Shown: positions 1-4,824, counted from the first letter of the stretch. The stretch: DNA of 5,187 nucleotides from JANPGR01 sp031424015 (GCA_031424015.1 JANPGR010000043.1:1-5187); one strand, 5' to 3'. A program made the numbers and translations. The notes: a model not told the origin generated them from the sequence alone.

Positions 1-79
1 CACGACGATATTTTATTGGGCATACTATGTGGTACAGAAGACAGTTTACATTGTGGTGCTTGTGGATGTATGTACTCAT
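1..79 (-). CDS. tnpA: IS200/IS605-family transposase TnpA, N-terminal part (runs off the left edge)
   Basis: The minus strand opens with ATG at 79-77 and reads 26 codons to the window edge without a stop, beginning MSTYIHKHHNVN and ending LLYHIVCPIKYRR. The pattern H-x-V-x-x-L-x-Y-H-h-V-x-x-x-K-Y-R-R is the conserved first strand and turn of the small Y1 (HUH) transposases of IS200/IS605 elements, which excise and insert single-stranded DNA through a catalytic tyrosine. The HUH motif and the tyrosine lie outside the window, so activity cannot be judged. Supporting context is a bulged foldback hairpin 20 bases upstream (99-116), where the left end of such an element belongs. No Shine-Dalgarno is seen; a TGCTAAAAT extended -10-like site sits 6 bases before the ATG. 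It could instead belong to a related domesticated REP-type transposase. Identification rests only on this short N-terminus. Confidence 0.78.
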   Translation of the reverse strand, partial: MSTYIHKHHNVNCLLYHIVCPIKYRR

Positions 80-85
80 TCTAGT

Positions 86-91
86 ATTTTA
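86..91 (-). promoter_or_regulatory. Candidate -10 element of tnpA
   Basis: On the minus strand this reads TAAAAT, preceded by TGC, which gives an extended -10 (TGn-TAAAAT). No good -35 is found at the usual distance. Only 6 bases separate it from the ATG, so transcription would start at or within a few bases of the start codon. Confidence 0.4.
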
Positions 92-98
92 GCACAAG

Positions 99-127
99 CC
101 GCTGCCAAGCAGACGGGGTATATACCC
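99..127 (-). mobile_element. Putative left-end foldback hairpin of the IS200-like element plus adjacent palindrome
   Basis: On the plus strand CCG (99-101) pairs with CGG (114-116) and CTGC (102-105) with GCAG (109-112), leaving loop CAA and one unpaired A at 113. On the tnpA strand this is a 7-bp stem with a single extrahelical T in its 5' arm. TnpA proteins of IS200/IS605 (IS608 is the model) recognise imperfect hairpins with an extrahelical base near each end of the element. The next bases outward form a perfect 12-nt palindrome, GGGTATATACCC (116-127). The element border is probably close to here or slightly further right, but the cleavage tetranucleotide cannot be assigned without the other end. 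Confidence 0.55.
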
Positions 128-133
128 AGGTCG

Positions 134-166
134 AATTAAAAAACACCTTTTGGGTGTTTTTTAATT
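134..166. terminator. Perfect 14-bp A/T-rich hairpin, bidirectional terminator-like
   Basis: AATTAAAAAACACC (134-147) pairs perfectly with GGTGTTTTTTAATT (153-166) around the loop TTTTG. The T6 run on either strand gives the stem-plus-U-tract look of an intrinsic terminator in both directions. No gene clearly ends here: tnpA starts at 79 and points away. The hairpin may therefore be part of a repeated module, since a similar one at 408-442 precedes the second copy of the structured element, and it may also insulate the mobile element. Confidence 0.6.
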
Positions 167-273
167 TGTGCGCGATAGCACGACGACTGCTCGTCGTGCG
201 TGAGGGGCTCGAAAGTCGGAGCGATGTTTTGTGAGCCTCCAAAGCGAACGAAACCGCGAGACTGGGGCAGAGG

Positions 274-340
274 CGTAGTTGTCGAATAGGAACGAAGTGA
301 GTAGTGAGTATCGAGACAACATACGACCGTGGCCGAGTCC
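274..340 (+). repeat. Structured repeat, copy 1 (bulged stem-loop plus 12-mer)
   Basis: CGTA (274-277) pairs with TACG (322-325), A321 is bulged, GTTGTC (278-283) pairs with GACAAC (315-320), an asymmetric internal loop has GA (284-285) facing CGA (312-314), and ATA (286-288) pairs with TAT (309-311). The loop contains ACGAAGT. The stem is followed by GTGGCCGAGTCC (329-340) and then a small hairpin, ATATCT/AGATAT (342-356). CGAGA and GGGG lie just upstream (257-267). Copy 2 at 481-565 has the same architecture with different stem bases. It may be a non-coding RNA, a family of intergenic repeats, or a remnant of a mobile element; strand is unproven. Confidence 0.55.
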
Positions 341-361
341 CATATCTGCAAGATATATAAA

Positions 362-386
362 ACGACTATGCGTGGTGGCCGAGTCC
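362..386 (+). repeat. 3' fragment of the structured repeat, with the 12-mer
   Basis: The segment reads ACGACT-A-TGCGTG followed by GTGGCCGAGTCC (375-386). It lines up with the right arm, bulged A and 12-mer of the copy ending at 565 (GAACAT-A-TGCGAA-GTGACCGAGTCC). No matching left arm lies immediately upstream, so it looks like a truncated copy. A 5-bp hairpin, CTGGT/ACCAG (386-401), follows. Confidence 0.45.
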
Positions 387-407
387 TGGTAATATCACCA
401 GAAAATA

Positions 408-442
408 ATCAAAAAACGATGCCTCAAGCGTCGTTTTTTGAT
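408..442. terminator. Perfect 12-bp A/T-rich hairpin, bidirectional terminator-like
   Basis: ATCAAAAAACGA (408-419) pairs with TCGTTTTTTGAT (431-442); GC/GC and a T-G pair extend the stem inward to the loop CTCAA. Both strands end in a T6 tract. As with the hairpin at 134-166, the sequence GCGCGAT follows a few bases later (451-457), so it may mark the start of a repeated module as well as stopping transcription. Confidence 0.6.
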
Positions 443-480
443 ATATTTTCGCGCGATGAGGGACGAGAATCAGGGGTCGA

Positions 481-565
481 TTCGCAATGTTCGAATGCGA
501 GCGTAGCCGAAATGCAATGAAGACGAAGTCCGAGCATCGAGAACATATGCGAAGTGACCGAGTCC
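481..565 (+). repeat. Structured repeat, copy 2 (bulged stem-loop plus 12-mer)
   Basis: TTCGCA (481-486) pairs with TGCGAA (548-553), A547 is bulged, ATGTTC (487-492) pairs with GAACAT (541-546), GA (493-494) faces CGA (538-540), and ATGC (495-498) pairs with GCAT (534-537). The terminal region holds small GAA- and GTA-loop hairpins (GAC-GAA-GTC at 522-530, GC-GTA-GC at 501-507). The 12-mer variant GTGACCGAGTCC follows at 554-565. The bulge and internal loop match copy 1 exactly, while the paired segments differ and still pair, which is what conserved RNA or hairpin structure would produce. Confidence 0.55.
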
Positions 566-570
566 AGTTT

Positions 571-655
571 CTAAGAACCCATCAACTAGCCTTCCTCAAG
601 CCCACGCGTCCTACGGCGCTTTTCTCGAAAAATATACTCCTTGCAGTCGTTATTT
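571..655. repeat. Direct repeat, copy 1 (downstream flank of the solute-binding-protein gene)
   Basis: This segment aligns without gaps to 2186-2270. Bases 601-655 match 2216-2270 at 54 of 55 positions (the difference is G643 versus T2258), and the first 30 bases match at about 17 of 30. The less conserved part corresponds to the inverted-repeat arm of the other copy, so this copy has a decayed left arm (AGAACCCATCAACTAGCC) and no recognisable right arm. The two copies are 1615 bp apart in the same orientation and enclose the solute-binding-protein gene. Confidence 0.85.
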
Positions 656-690
656 CCGTCATCCTCGATCGAGCCTGGAAAGACGACTGC
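643..690 (-). other. Imperfect hairpin downstream of the solute-binding-protein gene
   Basis: GCAGTCGT (643-650) pairs with ACGACTGC (683-690) and TTTCC (653-657) with GGAAA (677-681), with a small internal loop; the apex holds the palindrome CTCGATCGAG (664-673). It lies about 50 bases past the stop codon of the gene at 742-2124, so it could act as that gene's terminator or as a 3' stabiliser. On the minus strand the nearest T-run (TTTTT) is about 10 bases beyond the stem, so a classic intrinsic terminator is not well supported. The left arm lies within the direct repeat; the right arm is unique to this copy. Confidence 0.4.
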
Positions 691-741
691 GCTGTTGTTT
701 CTTTGGCCAAGGCAAAGTCTGGATGTAAATTTCTACGTCTA

Positions 742-2124
742 TTACAACCCACCCGGTAATCCTGTAGCCTCGGCTCCTGTAGGTAGGTCATCGCTCGATG
801 GTACGCGGATTTTACCTAACTCTCTCTCGAGATACTGGCTCATACGATCCAGTGCGTCATAGGTATTCATCGTCCCTGATTGGAATGATTGGAGGGTTTT
901 GTCGAATACATTTTCGACTCCGAGCGCATTTGGGTTCCACCAGCTGCGGGTTATCAGTGCTGATTTGTAGAGTGTCTGGATACGTGGATCTGACTGGGTC
1001 ACACCGAGGAGATCGAGCCGAGCAGGCACGAGACCCGTACCCGAAATGGCAGACCCTGCAGTATTGCCTGCAATAATCTGGATTGCATTATATGCTGCGA
1101 GTTTTTGGTTTGATGTCTTTGTTATCGACAATGCATATACACGCCCTGCGGTGGATTTTTTAATTTGTATTTTTGTGTCGATTTGAGGTGCGATCGTTAT
1201 CCCGAGATTGAGATTTGGATTTTGAGTACGAATAGTATTATATTCACTTCCAAAGCCAAAATAATACAGAGATTGTTCTCCTAAAAATGCAGTCAATGAA
1301 TCAGAGAATCCGGCATTCCAGGTATAGCTCGAACTGTTCGGATTGACGAATGCACTCATAAATTCTACAGGACGAGCAATCGAAGTATCCTGGGATTGGT
1401 CGCTGTTGGGAATACCCTGGAGGGTTGGGGTGAATTTCTCCAATGAATAGGTAACGAGCGGGTTCAACTGTTGAGACGCTAACATCGACAAGATATCAAC
1501 ACCGTGTCGTACATTGGATATGGTACCGATGGGTATCGTAGCAAAACTGATCCTACCACTACTGTCTACTTGGGTGAATTTTTTTACGTGATCGAGGATT
1601 TCGAGCCAGGTATGTGCTGGCTCGCTCTCGTATCCTGCTGTGAGGAGGTCTCTGTTATAATAGAGGACCAGTGGATCAATAGCAACAGGAAATCCAACAA
1701 TAGTCCATGGCAAAACGAATACCGACCCTGCATCTGCATAGGTACTACGATATGCTGATTCTGGATACTGAGCAAAATCGAGGCTCTGAACCAGAGGATA
1801 GTATTGCAACACGTGCTGATCATCAATCAGAATCATATCAGGGCCAGTACCTGTCGCCATAGCTGTGGTCAATTGATTTGCCATTTGGTCACCTGGAATT
1901 TCTGTATATTGAATTTTCAAATCCTGATAGGTTTCGCCCACCAAGGAAATCATCGGTTGGACTATTTCTATCGGCATTGCACCCCAGAGTTTTAGATTGG
2001 CTTTGATCCCTGCATCGACCGCCTTTTGACTAGGTTTATAGCTGGCGAATAGCCCGATAGCGAGGACAAAAATAAAAGCACCAATACCCATCAATACATA
2101 TTGAAATAATTTTCTGACTTCCAT
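742..2124 (-). CDS. Membrane-anchored extracellular solute-binding protein (ABC family 1, sugar-type)
   Basis: This 460-residue protein resembles the substrate-capturing component of ABC importers of the family 1 (carbohydrate) type. Residues 8-28 form one hydrophobic helix after R4-K5, giving an N-in/C-out anchor. The mature part starts with LKLWG (44-48), then GTGPDMILID (92-101) and DPLVLYYNRDLL (150-161), both typical of the SBP_bac_1 fold. ALSITKTSNQKLAAYNA and GTGLVPARLD nearer the C-terminus match the second lobe. The tail is rich in Pro and Gly. There is no cysteine anywhere, so no lipobox; attachment is probably by an uncleaved helix. No permease or ATPase gene is present within the window, so the partner and ligand are unknown. 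The start at 2124 places the helix correctly. Direct repeats flank the gene. Family assignment is firm; ligand is not. Confidence 0.85.
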   Translation of the reverse strand: MEVRKLFQYVLMGIGAFIFVLAIGLFASYKPSQKAVDAGIKANLKLWGAMPIEIVQPMISLVGETYQDLKIQYTEIPGDQMANQLTTAMATGTGPDMILIDDQHVLQYYPLVQSLDFAQYPESAYRSTYADAGSVFVLPWTIVGFPVAIDPLVLYYNRDLLTAGYESEPAHTWLEILDHVKKFTQVDSSGRISFATIPIGTISNVRHGVDILSMLASQQLNPLVTYSLEKFTPTLQGIPNSDQSQDTSIARPVEFMSAFVNPNSSSYTWNAGFSDSLTAFLGEQSLYYFGFGSEYNTIRTQNPNLNLGITIAPQIDTKIQIKKSTAGRVYALSITKTSNQKLAAYNAIQIIAGNTAGSAISGTGLVPARLDLLGVTQSDPRIQTLYKSALITRSWWNPNALGVENVFDKTLQSFQSGTMNTYDALDRMSQYLERELGKIRVPSSDDLPTGAEATGLPGGL

Positions 2125-2133
2125 ATACCAACA

Positions 2134-2139
2134 AGTATA
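2134..2139 (-). promoter_or_regulatory. Candidate -10 element of the solute-binding-protein gene
   Basis: The minus strand reads TATACT (5 of 6 matches to TATAAT) 9 bases before the ATG. No strong -35 is seen at 16-18 bases. A start site from this box would give a leader of only a few bases, and no Shine-Dalgarno lies in the gap. Confidence 0.45.
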
Positions 2140-2185
2140 TCAAAGACTTGGAGAAACAACCAGCTGTTGAGAAATTATTCTTTTT

Positions 2186-2270
2186 CTAAGAACCTATCCA
2201 ATAACCCAAGACTCACCCACGCGTCCTACGGCGCTTTTCTCGAAAAATATACTCCTTTCAGTCGTTATTT
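2186..2270. repeat. Direct repeat, copy 2 (upstream flank of the solute-binding-protein gene)
   Basis: This is the better preserved partner of 571-655: 54 of 55 identical bases in 2216-2270 and a looser match in the first 30. It begins with the left inverted-repeat arm of the 124-bp element at 2189-2312 and makes up most of that element's interior, so the repeated unit is the element itself rather than a chance duplication. Confidence 0.85.
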
Positions 2271-2312
2271 TTCTTGTGAAGAGGGTTCGCTATGGGTTAT
2301 TGGATAGGTTCT
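2189..2312. mobile_element. 124-bp miniature inverted-repeat element (MITE-like)
   Basis: AGAACCTATCCAATAACCCA (2189-2208) and its exact reverse complement (2293-2312) bound 84 bases with no reading frame. Perfect 20-bp terminal inverted repeats around a short non-coding core are the form of a non-autonomous transposon moved by a transposase encoded elsewhere. I do not recognise the parent family, and no clear target-site duplication can be read. The right end overlaps the 3' end of the SET gene and supplies its stop codon. A second, degraded copy of the left part is at 571-655. Confidence 0.75.
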
Positions 2313-2692
2313 AAAGAACATTTTTCGCATCTACAGCCAAAAGGTTTTATGAATTCATTTACGTATTCCTCACCATAATCATACGTCAATTCTGTTCCTG
2401 CTAAAATGTTTTTAATTGCATATATTTTTATCTTTCCACTAACGTTTCTCGGTTCGCAATTTGGATCACAACTATAATTCAAATAGCGTGCTGTATATTT
2501 TCGATCTTTGCCATCTAGAGTCCATTTAGAATTGATTTCGAATAGATATTTCCCCCCACGTTTTTGGGCTTCTGCTGTGGTGATTTTTTCTCCGGTATAT
2601 TCTATTATAAACTGGCCTTTTTTAATGTCTTCTTCTGCGAATAGTCCTAGTCCAGCTGATGATTTGCCGACGCGTACCTGTGGTTGTTTCAT
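2297..2692 (-). CDS. SET-domain protein lysine methyltransferase with post-SET cysteines
   Basis: This 131-residue protein covers essentially a whole minimal SET domain, the fold that transfers methyl from S-adenosylmethionine to lysine side chains. Visible motifs are AGLGLFA (13-19), FIIEYTGE (28-35), RYLNYSCDPNCEPR (69-82), the NHSCxPN cofactor-binding segment with Tyr73 in place of His, GTELTYDYGEEY (99-110) with the usual ELTYDY, and a post-SET CRCEKC (120-125), which with Cys75 or Cys79 could bind zinc. The start at 2692 (MKQPQVRVG) was chosen because the upstream in-frame ATG at 2743 would translate the arm of a 28-bp hairpin as MLLPFCIF. The last four residues (EPIQ) and TAA come from the inverted repeat of the 124-bp element. 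The substrate is unknown. SET proteins are mostly eukaryotic, and bacterial ones are often thought to be acquired by transfer. Confidence 0.88.
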   Translation of the reverse strand: MKQPQVRVGKSSAGLGLFAEEDIKKGQFIIEYTGEKITTAEAQKRGGKYLFEINSKWTLDGKDRKYTARYLNYSCDPNCEPRNVSGKIKIYAIKNILAGTELTYDYGEEYVNEFIKPFGCRCEKCSLEPIQ

Positions 2693-2702
2693 ATGGTTTC
2701 TA

Positions 2703-2708
2703 TTATTA
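2703..2708 (-). promoter_or_regulatory. Candidate -10 element of the SET gene
   Basis: The minus strand reads TAATAA within TGTAATAATA, ending 10 bases before the preferred ATG at 2692 and just after the 28-bp hairpin. It would let the SET gene be transcribed independently of lepA despite the intervening terminator-like stem. No good -35 is visible, because that position falls in the hairpin arm. Confidence 0.35.
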
Positions 2709-2713
2709 CACAA

Positions 2714-2772
2714 GAAAGAGAAAATACAAAACGGCAAAAGCAAAGCTTTTGCCGTTTTGTATTTTCTCTTTC
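2714..2772. terminator. Perfect 28-bp hairpin between lepA and the SET gene
   Basis: Bases 2714-2741 are the exact reverse complement of 2745-2772, with only AAA between them. The core is CGGCAAAAGC/GCTTTTGCCG, followed on either strand by TTTTGTATTTTCTCTTTC, a U-rich tail built into the outer stem. It starts 28 bases after the lepA stop codon and is the natural lepA terminator; being symmetrical, it would also work from the other side. It is longer and more perfect than an ordinary intrinsic terminator. Confidence 0.75.
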
Positions 2773-2799
2773 ACCCTCGTTTAAAAAACTCTAAAAAAA

Positions 2800-4575
2800 T
2801 TATTTCATCATCTTTAAAAATACATCACTCGGAATATCCACACTCCCTCGTGACTGCATCATCTTTTTTCCCTCTTTTTGCCTCTGGCGCAATTTCATCT
2901 TTCGACTAATATCCCCACCGTAGAGGTACCCTGCGACATCTTTGGTAATCGCTGATATTTGACGGCTCGATACGACTTTGCCTTTTGCTGAAGCCTGGAT
3001 TTTTACGATAATTTGCTGACGAGGAATCAGTTTGTGTAATTTTTCTACGACCTCCTCTGCCTCGTCACGCAGTCTCGTCTCTGCGACAATCTTTGTAAAT
3101 GCGGGTTGCAAGTCTCCGTTCACATTAATATCGAGCCTAACCACATCACCTCGACGATAATCCAACTGTTCGTAGACCAGAGATGCAAATCCACTCGTTT
3201 TTGATTTCAATTCATCAAAGAAATTACGCATCAATTCACGCGCGGGCATTTCGGCGCGAATTTCTGACAACGTATGTTTTCCTGACGACATAGTTACGTT
3301 GGTTCCTTCGAATTCATTCAACAGGGTCAGACAACTGCCCACCTCGCTATCAGGTGCCATCAACATCACAGATACCCATGGTTCATAAATCTCGCCAATA
3401 TCGCCAAAATCGGGAAAGAGTGATGGGTTGTAGATTTCTTGGCTCACTCCTCTCTTTGTCACGACACGATATGTCACCGTCGGCTGTGTGAATACGAGTT
3501 CGAGGTTGTGTTCCCTTTTCAACCTCTCGCTGATTATCTCGAGGTGCAACATCCCGAGGAATCCACAACGGAATCCGCGACCGAGGAGTCCTGAGGTTTC
3601 TTCTTCGAATGAGAGCGAAGAGTCAGAGAGTTTCAATCGGAACAATGCCGTACGCAATTCTGCAAAATCATCTTGAGTTTCCGGATAGACGCTCGCCCAG
3701 ATCATCGGACGTGGTGGTTGGTATCCTGGGATTACTGGGACGTCCGCTGACGGATTTGATATTGTATCTCCGACCGCTGCGATTGCTGCGTCCTTGATCC
3801 CGGTGACGATATATCCGATTTCTCCTGCAGAGAGGATTTCTGCTTTGTGTTTTTTTGGATGAATGGTGCCTACTTCGGATATGGTGAATCGTTTCTGTGC
3901 ACCACGGAATGACACGGTGTCCCCGCGACGGAAAGATCCATCCATAATACGCGCATACACGATAATCCCTGTATGACTACTGTATTCATAATCGAACACG
4001 AGCGCCCGAGGGGAATTATATTCTGAAACTGGTGCGGGAATACGGAGGACAATAGCATCGAGGAGTTCGCGCACCCCTGCCCCTGTTTTGCCACTGACTG
4101 CTAATACATCATCAGGGTTACAACCCAGAAGTTCGCAGAGGTCGAGTATGATATCATCTGCGCGAGACAAGGGACTGTCTATCTTTGTAATTACGGGAAT
4201 AATTTTCAGATTATTCGCACGTGCCATTTCGAGCACCGTGAATGTCTGTGCTTCGAGTCCTTGGGTGCTATCAACGAGGAGGAGGCACCCTTCGACGGCT
4301 TTCATAGCGCGGGAGACTTCGTAAGAAAAATCAATATGCCCAGGCGTATCAATCAGATTCAAAATATACTCTGTATCCTGAAAACTCCAGAGCATTCGCG
4401 CTGGCTGCATTTTTATAGTAATTCCGCGTTCTTGTTCTAGCTCCATAGTATCCAGCAATTGGTCAGACATATCACGTTCTGCTATAGCCCCTGTGATTTC
4501 CAGAATTCTATCAGACAAGGTCGATTTGCCATGGTCTATATGGGCAATAATAGAAAAGTTGCGGATATTCTGCAT
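2800..4575 (-). CDS. lepA: Elongation factor 4 (LepA), ribosome-associated translational GTPase
   Basis: LepA binds the 70S ribosome in the cytoplasm and hydrolyses GTP; it is linked to back-translocation, translation under stress and 30S assembly. The protein has 591 residues, close to the usual 595-605. The G domain shows G1 AHIDHGKST (11-19), G2 Thr53 within ERGITIK, G3 DTPGH (76-80) with catalytic-type His80, G4 TKID (130-133, Thr where NKxD is usual) and G5 SGK (161-163). GLLGRGFRCGFLGMLHLEII identifies the EF-G-like domain III. The LepA-specific C-terminal domain is present, with LIPRQQ, YGGDISRKMKLRQRQKEGKK and IPSDVFLKMMK at the end. The start at 4575 gives the canonical MQNIRNFSIIAHIDHGKST. 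It reads divergently from rpmH, and a strong hairpin follows its stop. No Shine-Dalgarno beyond a weak AGGG is seen. Confidence 0.98.
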   Translation of the reverse strand: MQNIRNFSIIAHIDHGKSTLSDRILEITGAIAERDMSDQLLDTMELEQERGITIKMQPARMLWSFQDTEYILNLIDTPGHIDFSYEVSRAMKAVEGCLLLVDSTQGLEAQTFTVLEMARANNLKIIPVITKIDSPLSRADDIILDLCELLGCNPDDVLAVSGKTGAGVRELLDAIVLRIPAPVSEYNSPRALVFDYEYSSHTGIIVYARIMDGSFRRGDTVSFRGAQKRFTISEVGTIHPKKHKAEILSAGEIGYIVTGIKDAAIAAVGDTISNPSADVPVIPGYQPPRPMIWASVYPETQDDFAELRTALFRLKLSDSSLSFEEETSGLLGRGFRCGFLGMLHLEIISERLKREHNLELVFTQPTVTYRVVTKRGVSQEIYNPSLFPDFGDIGEIYEPWVSVMLMAPDSEVGSCLTLLNEFEGTNVTMSSGKHTLSEIRAEMPARELMRNFFDELKSKTSGFASLVYEQLDYRRGDVVRLDINVNGDLQPAFTKIVAETRLRDEAEEVVEKLHKLIPRQQIIVKIQASAKGKVVSSRQISAITKDVAGYLYGGDISRKMKLRQRQKEGKKMMQSRGSVDIPSDVFLKMMK

Positions 4576-4583
4576 ATAACCCT

Positions 4584-4589
4584 ATACTA
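4584..4589 (-). promoter_or_regulatory. Candidate -10 element of lepA
   Basis: The minus strand reads TAGTAT followed by AGGGTTAT and the ATG, an 8-base gap. An alternative promoter further up is TTGCCT (4632-4637) with TATTCT (4611-4616), spacing 15. The AGGG might serve as a minimal ribosome-binding site if the message starts further upstream. Confidence 0.35.
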
Positions 4590-4676
4590 CCGGAAATCAC
4601 AGAGAAAGCTAGAATACTACTCTCTATCTATAGGCAAGATTCATTGCTGTAGAGACTTTCAAAGCTCATACTGTAT

Positions 4677-4824
4677 TGTCGTCCTCGCTTGCCGGGGACC
4701 TCAGATAGTTAAACAAAATGAAAAATCTCGCCACTTTGTGTTTTGTTTTTTTTGAATTTGTATGTATGACTAAAGTAGAGACTCTGTGATAGTTACCCTA
4801 GATCACCGGCAAGCGAGGATGACA
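4677..4824. mobile_element. 148-bp miniature inverted-repeat element between lepA and rpmH
   Basis: TGTCGTCCTCGCTTGCCGG (4677-4695) and CCGGCAAGCGAGGATGACA (4806-4824) are inverted repeats matching at 18 of 19 positions, around about 110 A/T-rich non-coding bases. A second, looser inverted match (ATTGTCGTCCT at 4675-4685 against AGGGTGACAAT at 4858-4868, 9 of 11) suggests an alternative or nested outer boundary. TGTCATCCT-type ends are common in dispersed bacterial intergenic repeats. It is unrelated in sequence to the 124-bp element, although GTCATCCTCG also occurs at 658-667. Confidence 0.65.

Larger units (their letters stand above)
167..741. other. Protein-free intergenic region made of structured repeats
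   Basis: I see no convincing protein gene here. Open frames on both strands are short, overlap each other, have no family resemblance and are interrupted by palindromes. The region holds a perfect 9-bp hairpin (GCACGACGA 178-186 with TCGTCGTGC 191-199), two large covarying stem-loops, three copies of a 12-mer, an A/T-rich terminator-like hairpin, a copy of a repeat also found upstream of the solute-binding-protein gene, and a hairpin just after that gene. It looks like a stack of intergenic repeats or untranslated RNA modules. Confidence 0.6.

Noticed and set aside
1..139. Plus-strand C-terminal gene fragments at the left edge (frames ending at 84 or 139)
   Set aside because: The plus-strand frames show no recognisable family, whereas the minus strand gives a clear IS200-type TnpA N-terminus.
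274..553. Classical kink-turn in the stem-loops
   Set aside because: Tandem G-A opposition is present, but the bulge next to it is a single C rather than the usual three bases, so the motif is only reminiscent of a kink-turn.
134..600. CRISPR array or tRNA gene
   Set aside because: The repeats are irregular in spacing and length with no uniform spacers, and no acceptor, anticodon and T-arm arrangement can be drawn.
601..656. Peptide KEYIFREKRRRTRG encoded in both direct repeats (minus strand) as a remnant transposase C-terminus
   Set aside because: In the copy at 2216-2270 the frame is closed by TGA immediately before the lysine, and the tails diverge after the glycine. The conservation is better explained as repeated DNA than as coding sequence.
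136..791. Small open frames on both strands in 136-791 as hypothetical genes
   Set aside because: They overlap one another, run through palindromes and repeats, show no family motif and lack initiation signals. The structured repeats explain the region better.
2693..2743. Longer SET protein beginning MLLPFCIFSFL at 2743
   Set aside because: The extra 17 codons lie largely in the arm of the 28-bp hairpin and their spacer, and do not resemble a SET N-terminus. MKQPQVRVG at 2692 leads directly into the domain and has a suitable upstream context.
742..4575. Alternative genetic code with UGA read as glycine (as in some candidate phyla)
   Set aside because: All the long genes read through at their expected lengths with UGA as a stop and none needs an in-frame UGA; glycine is encoded by GGN.
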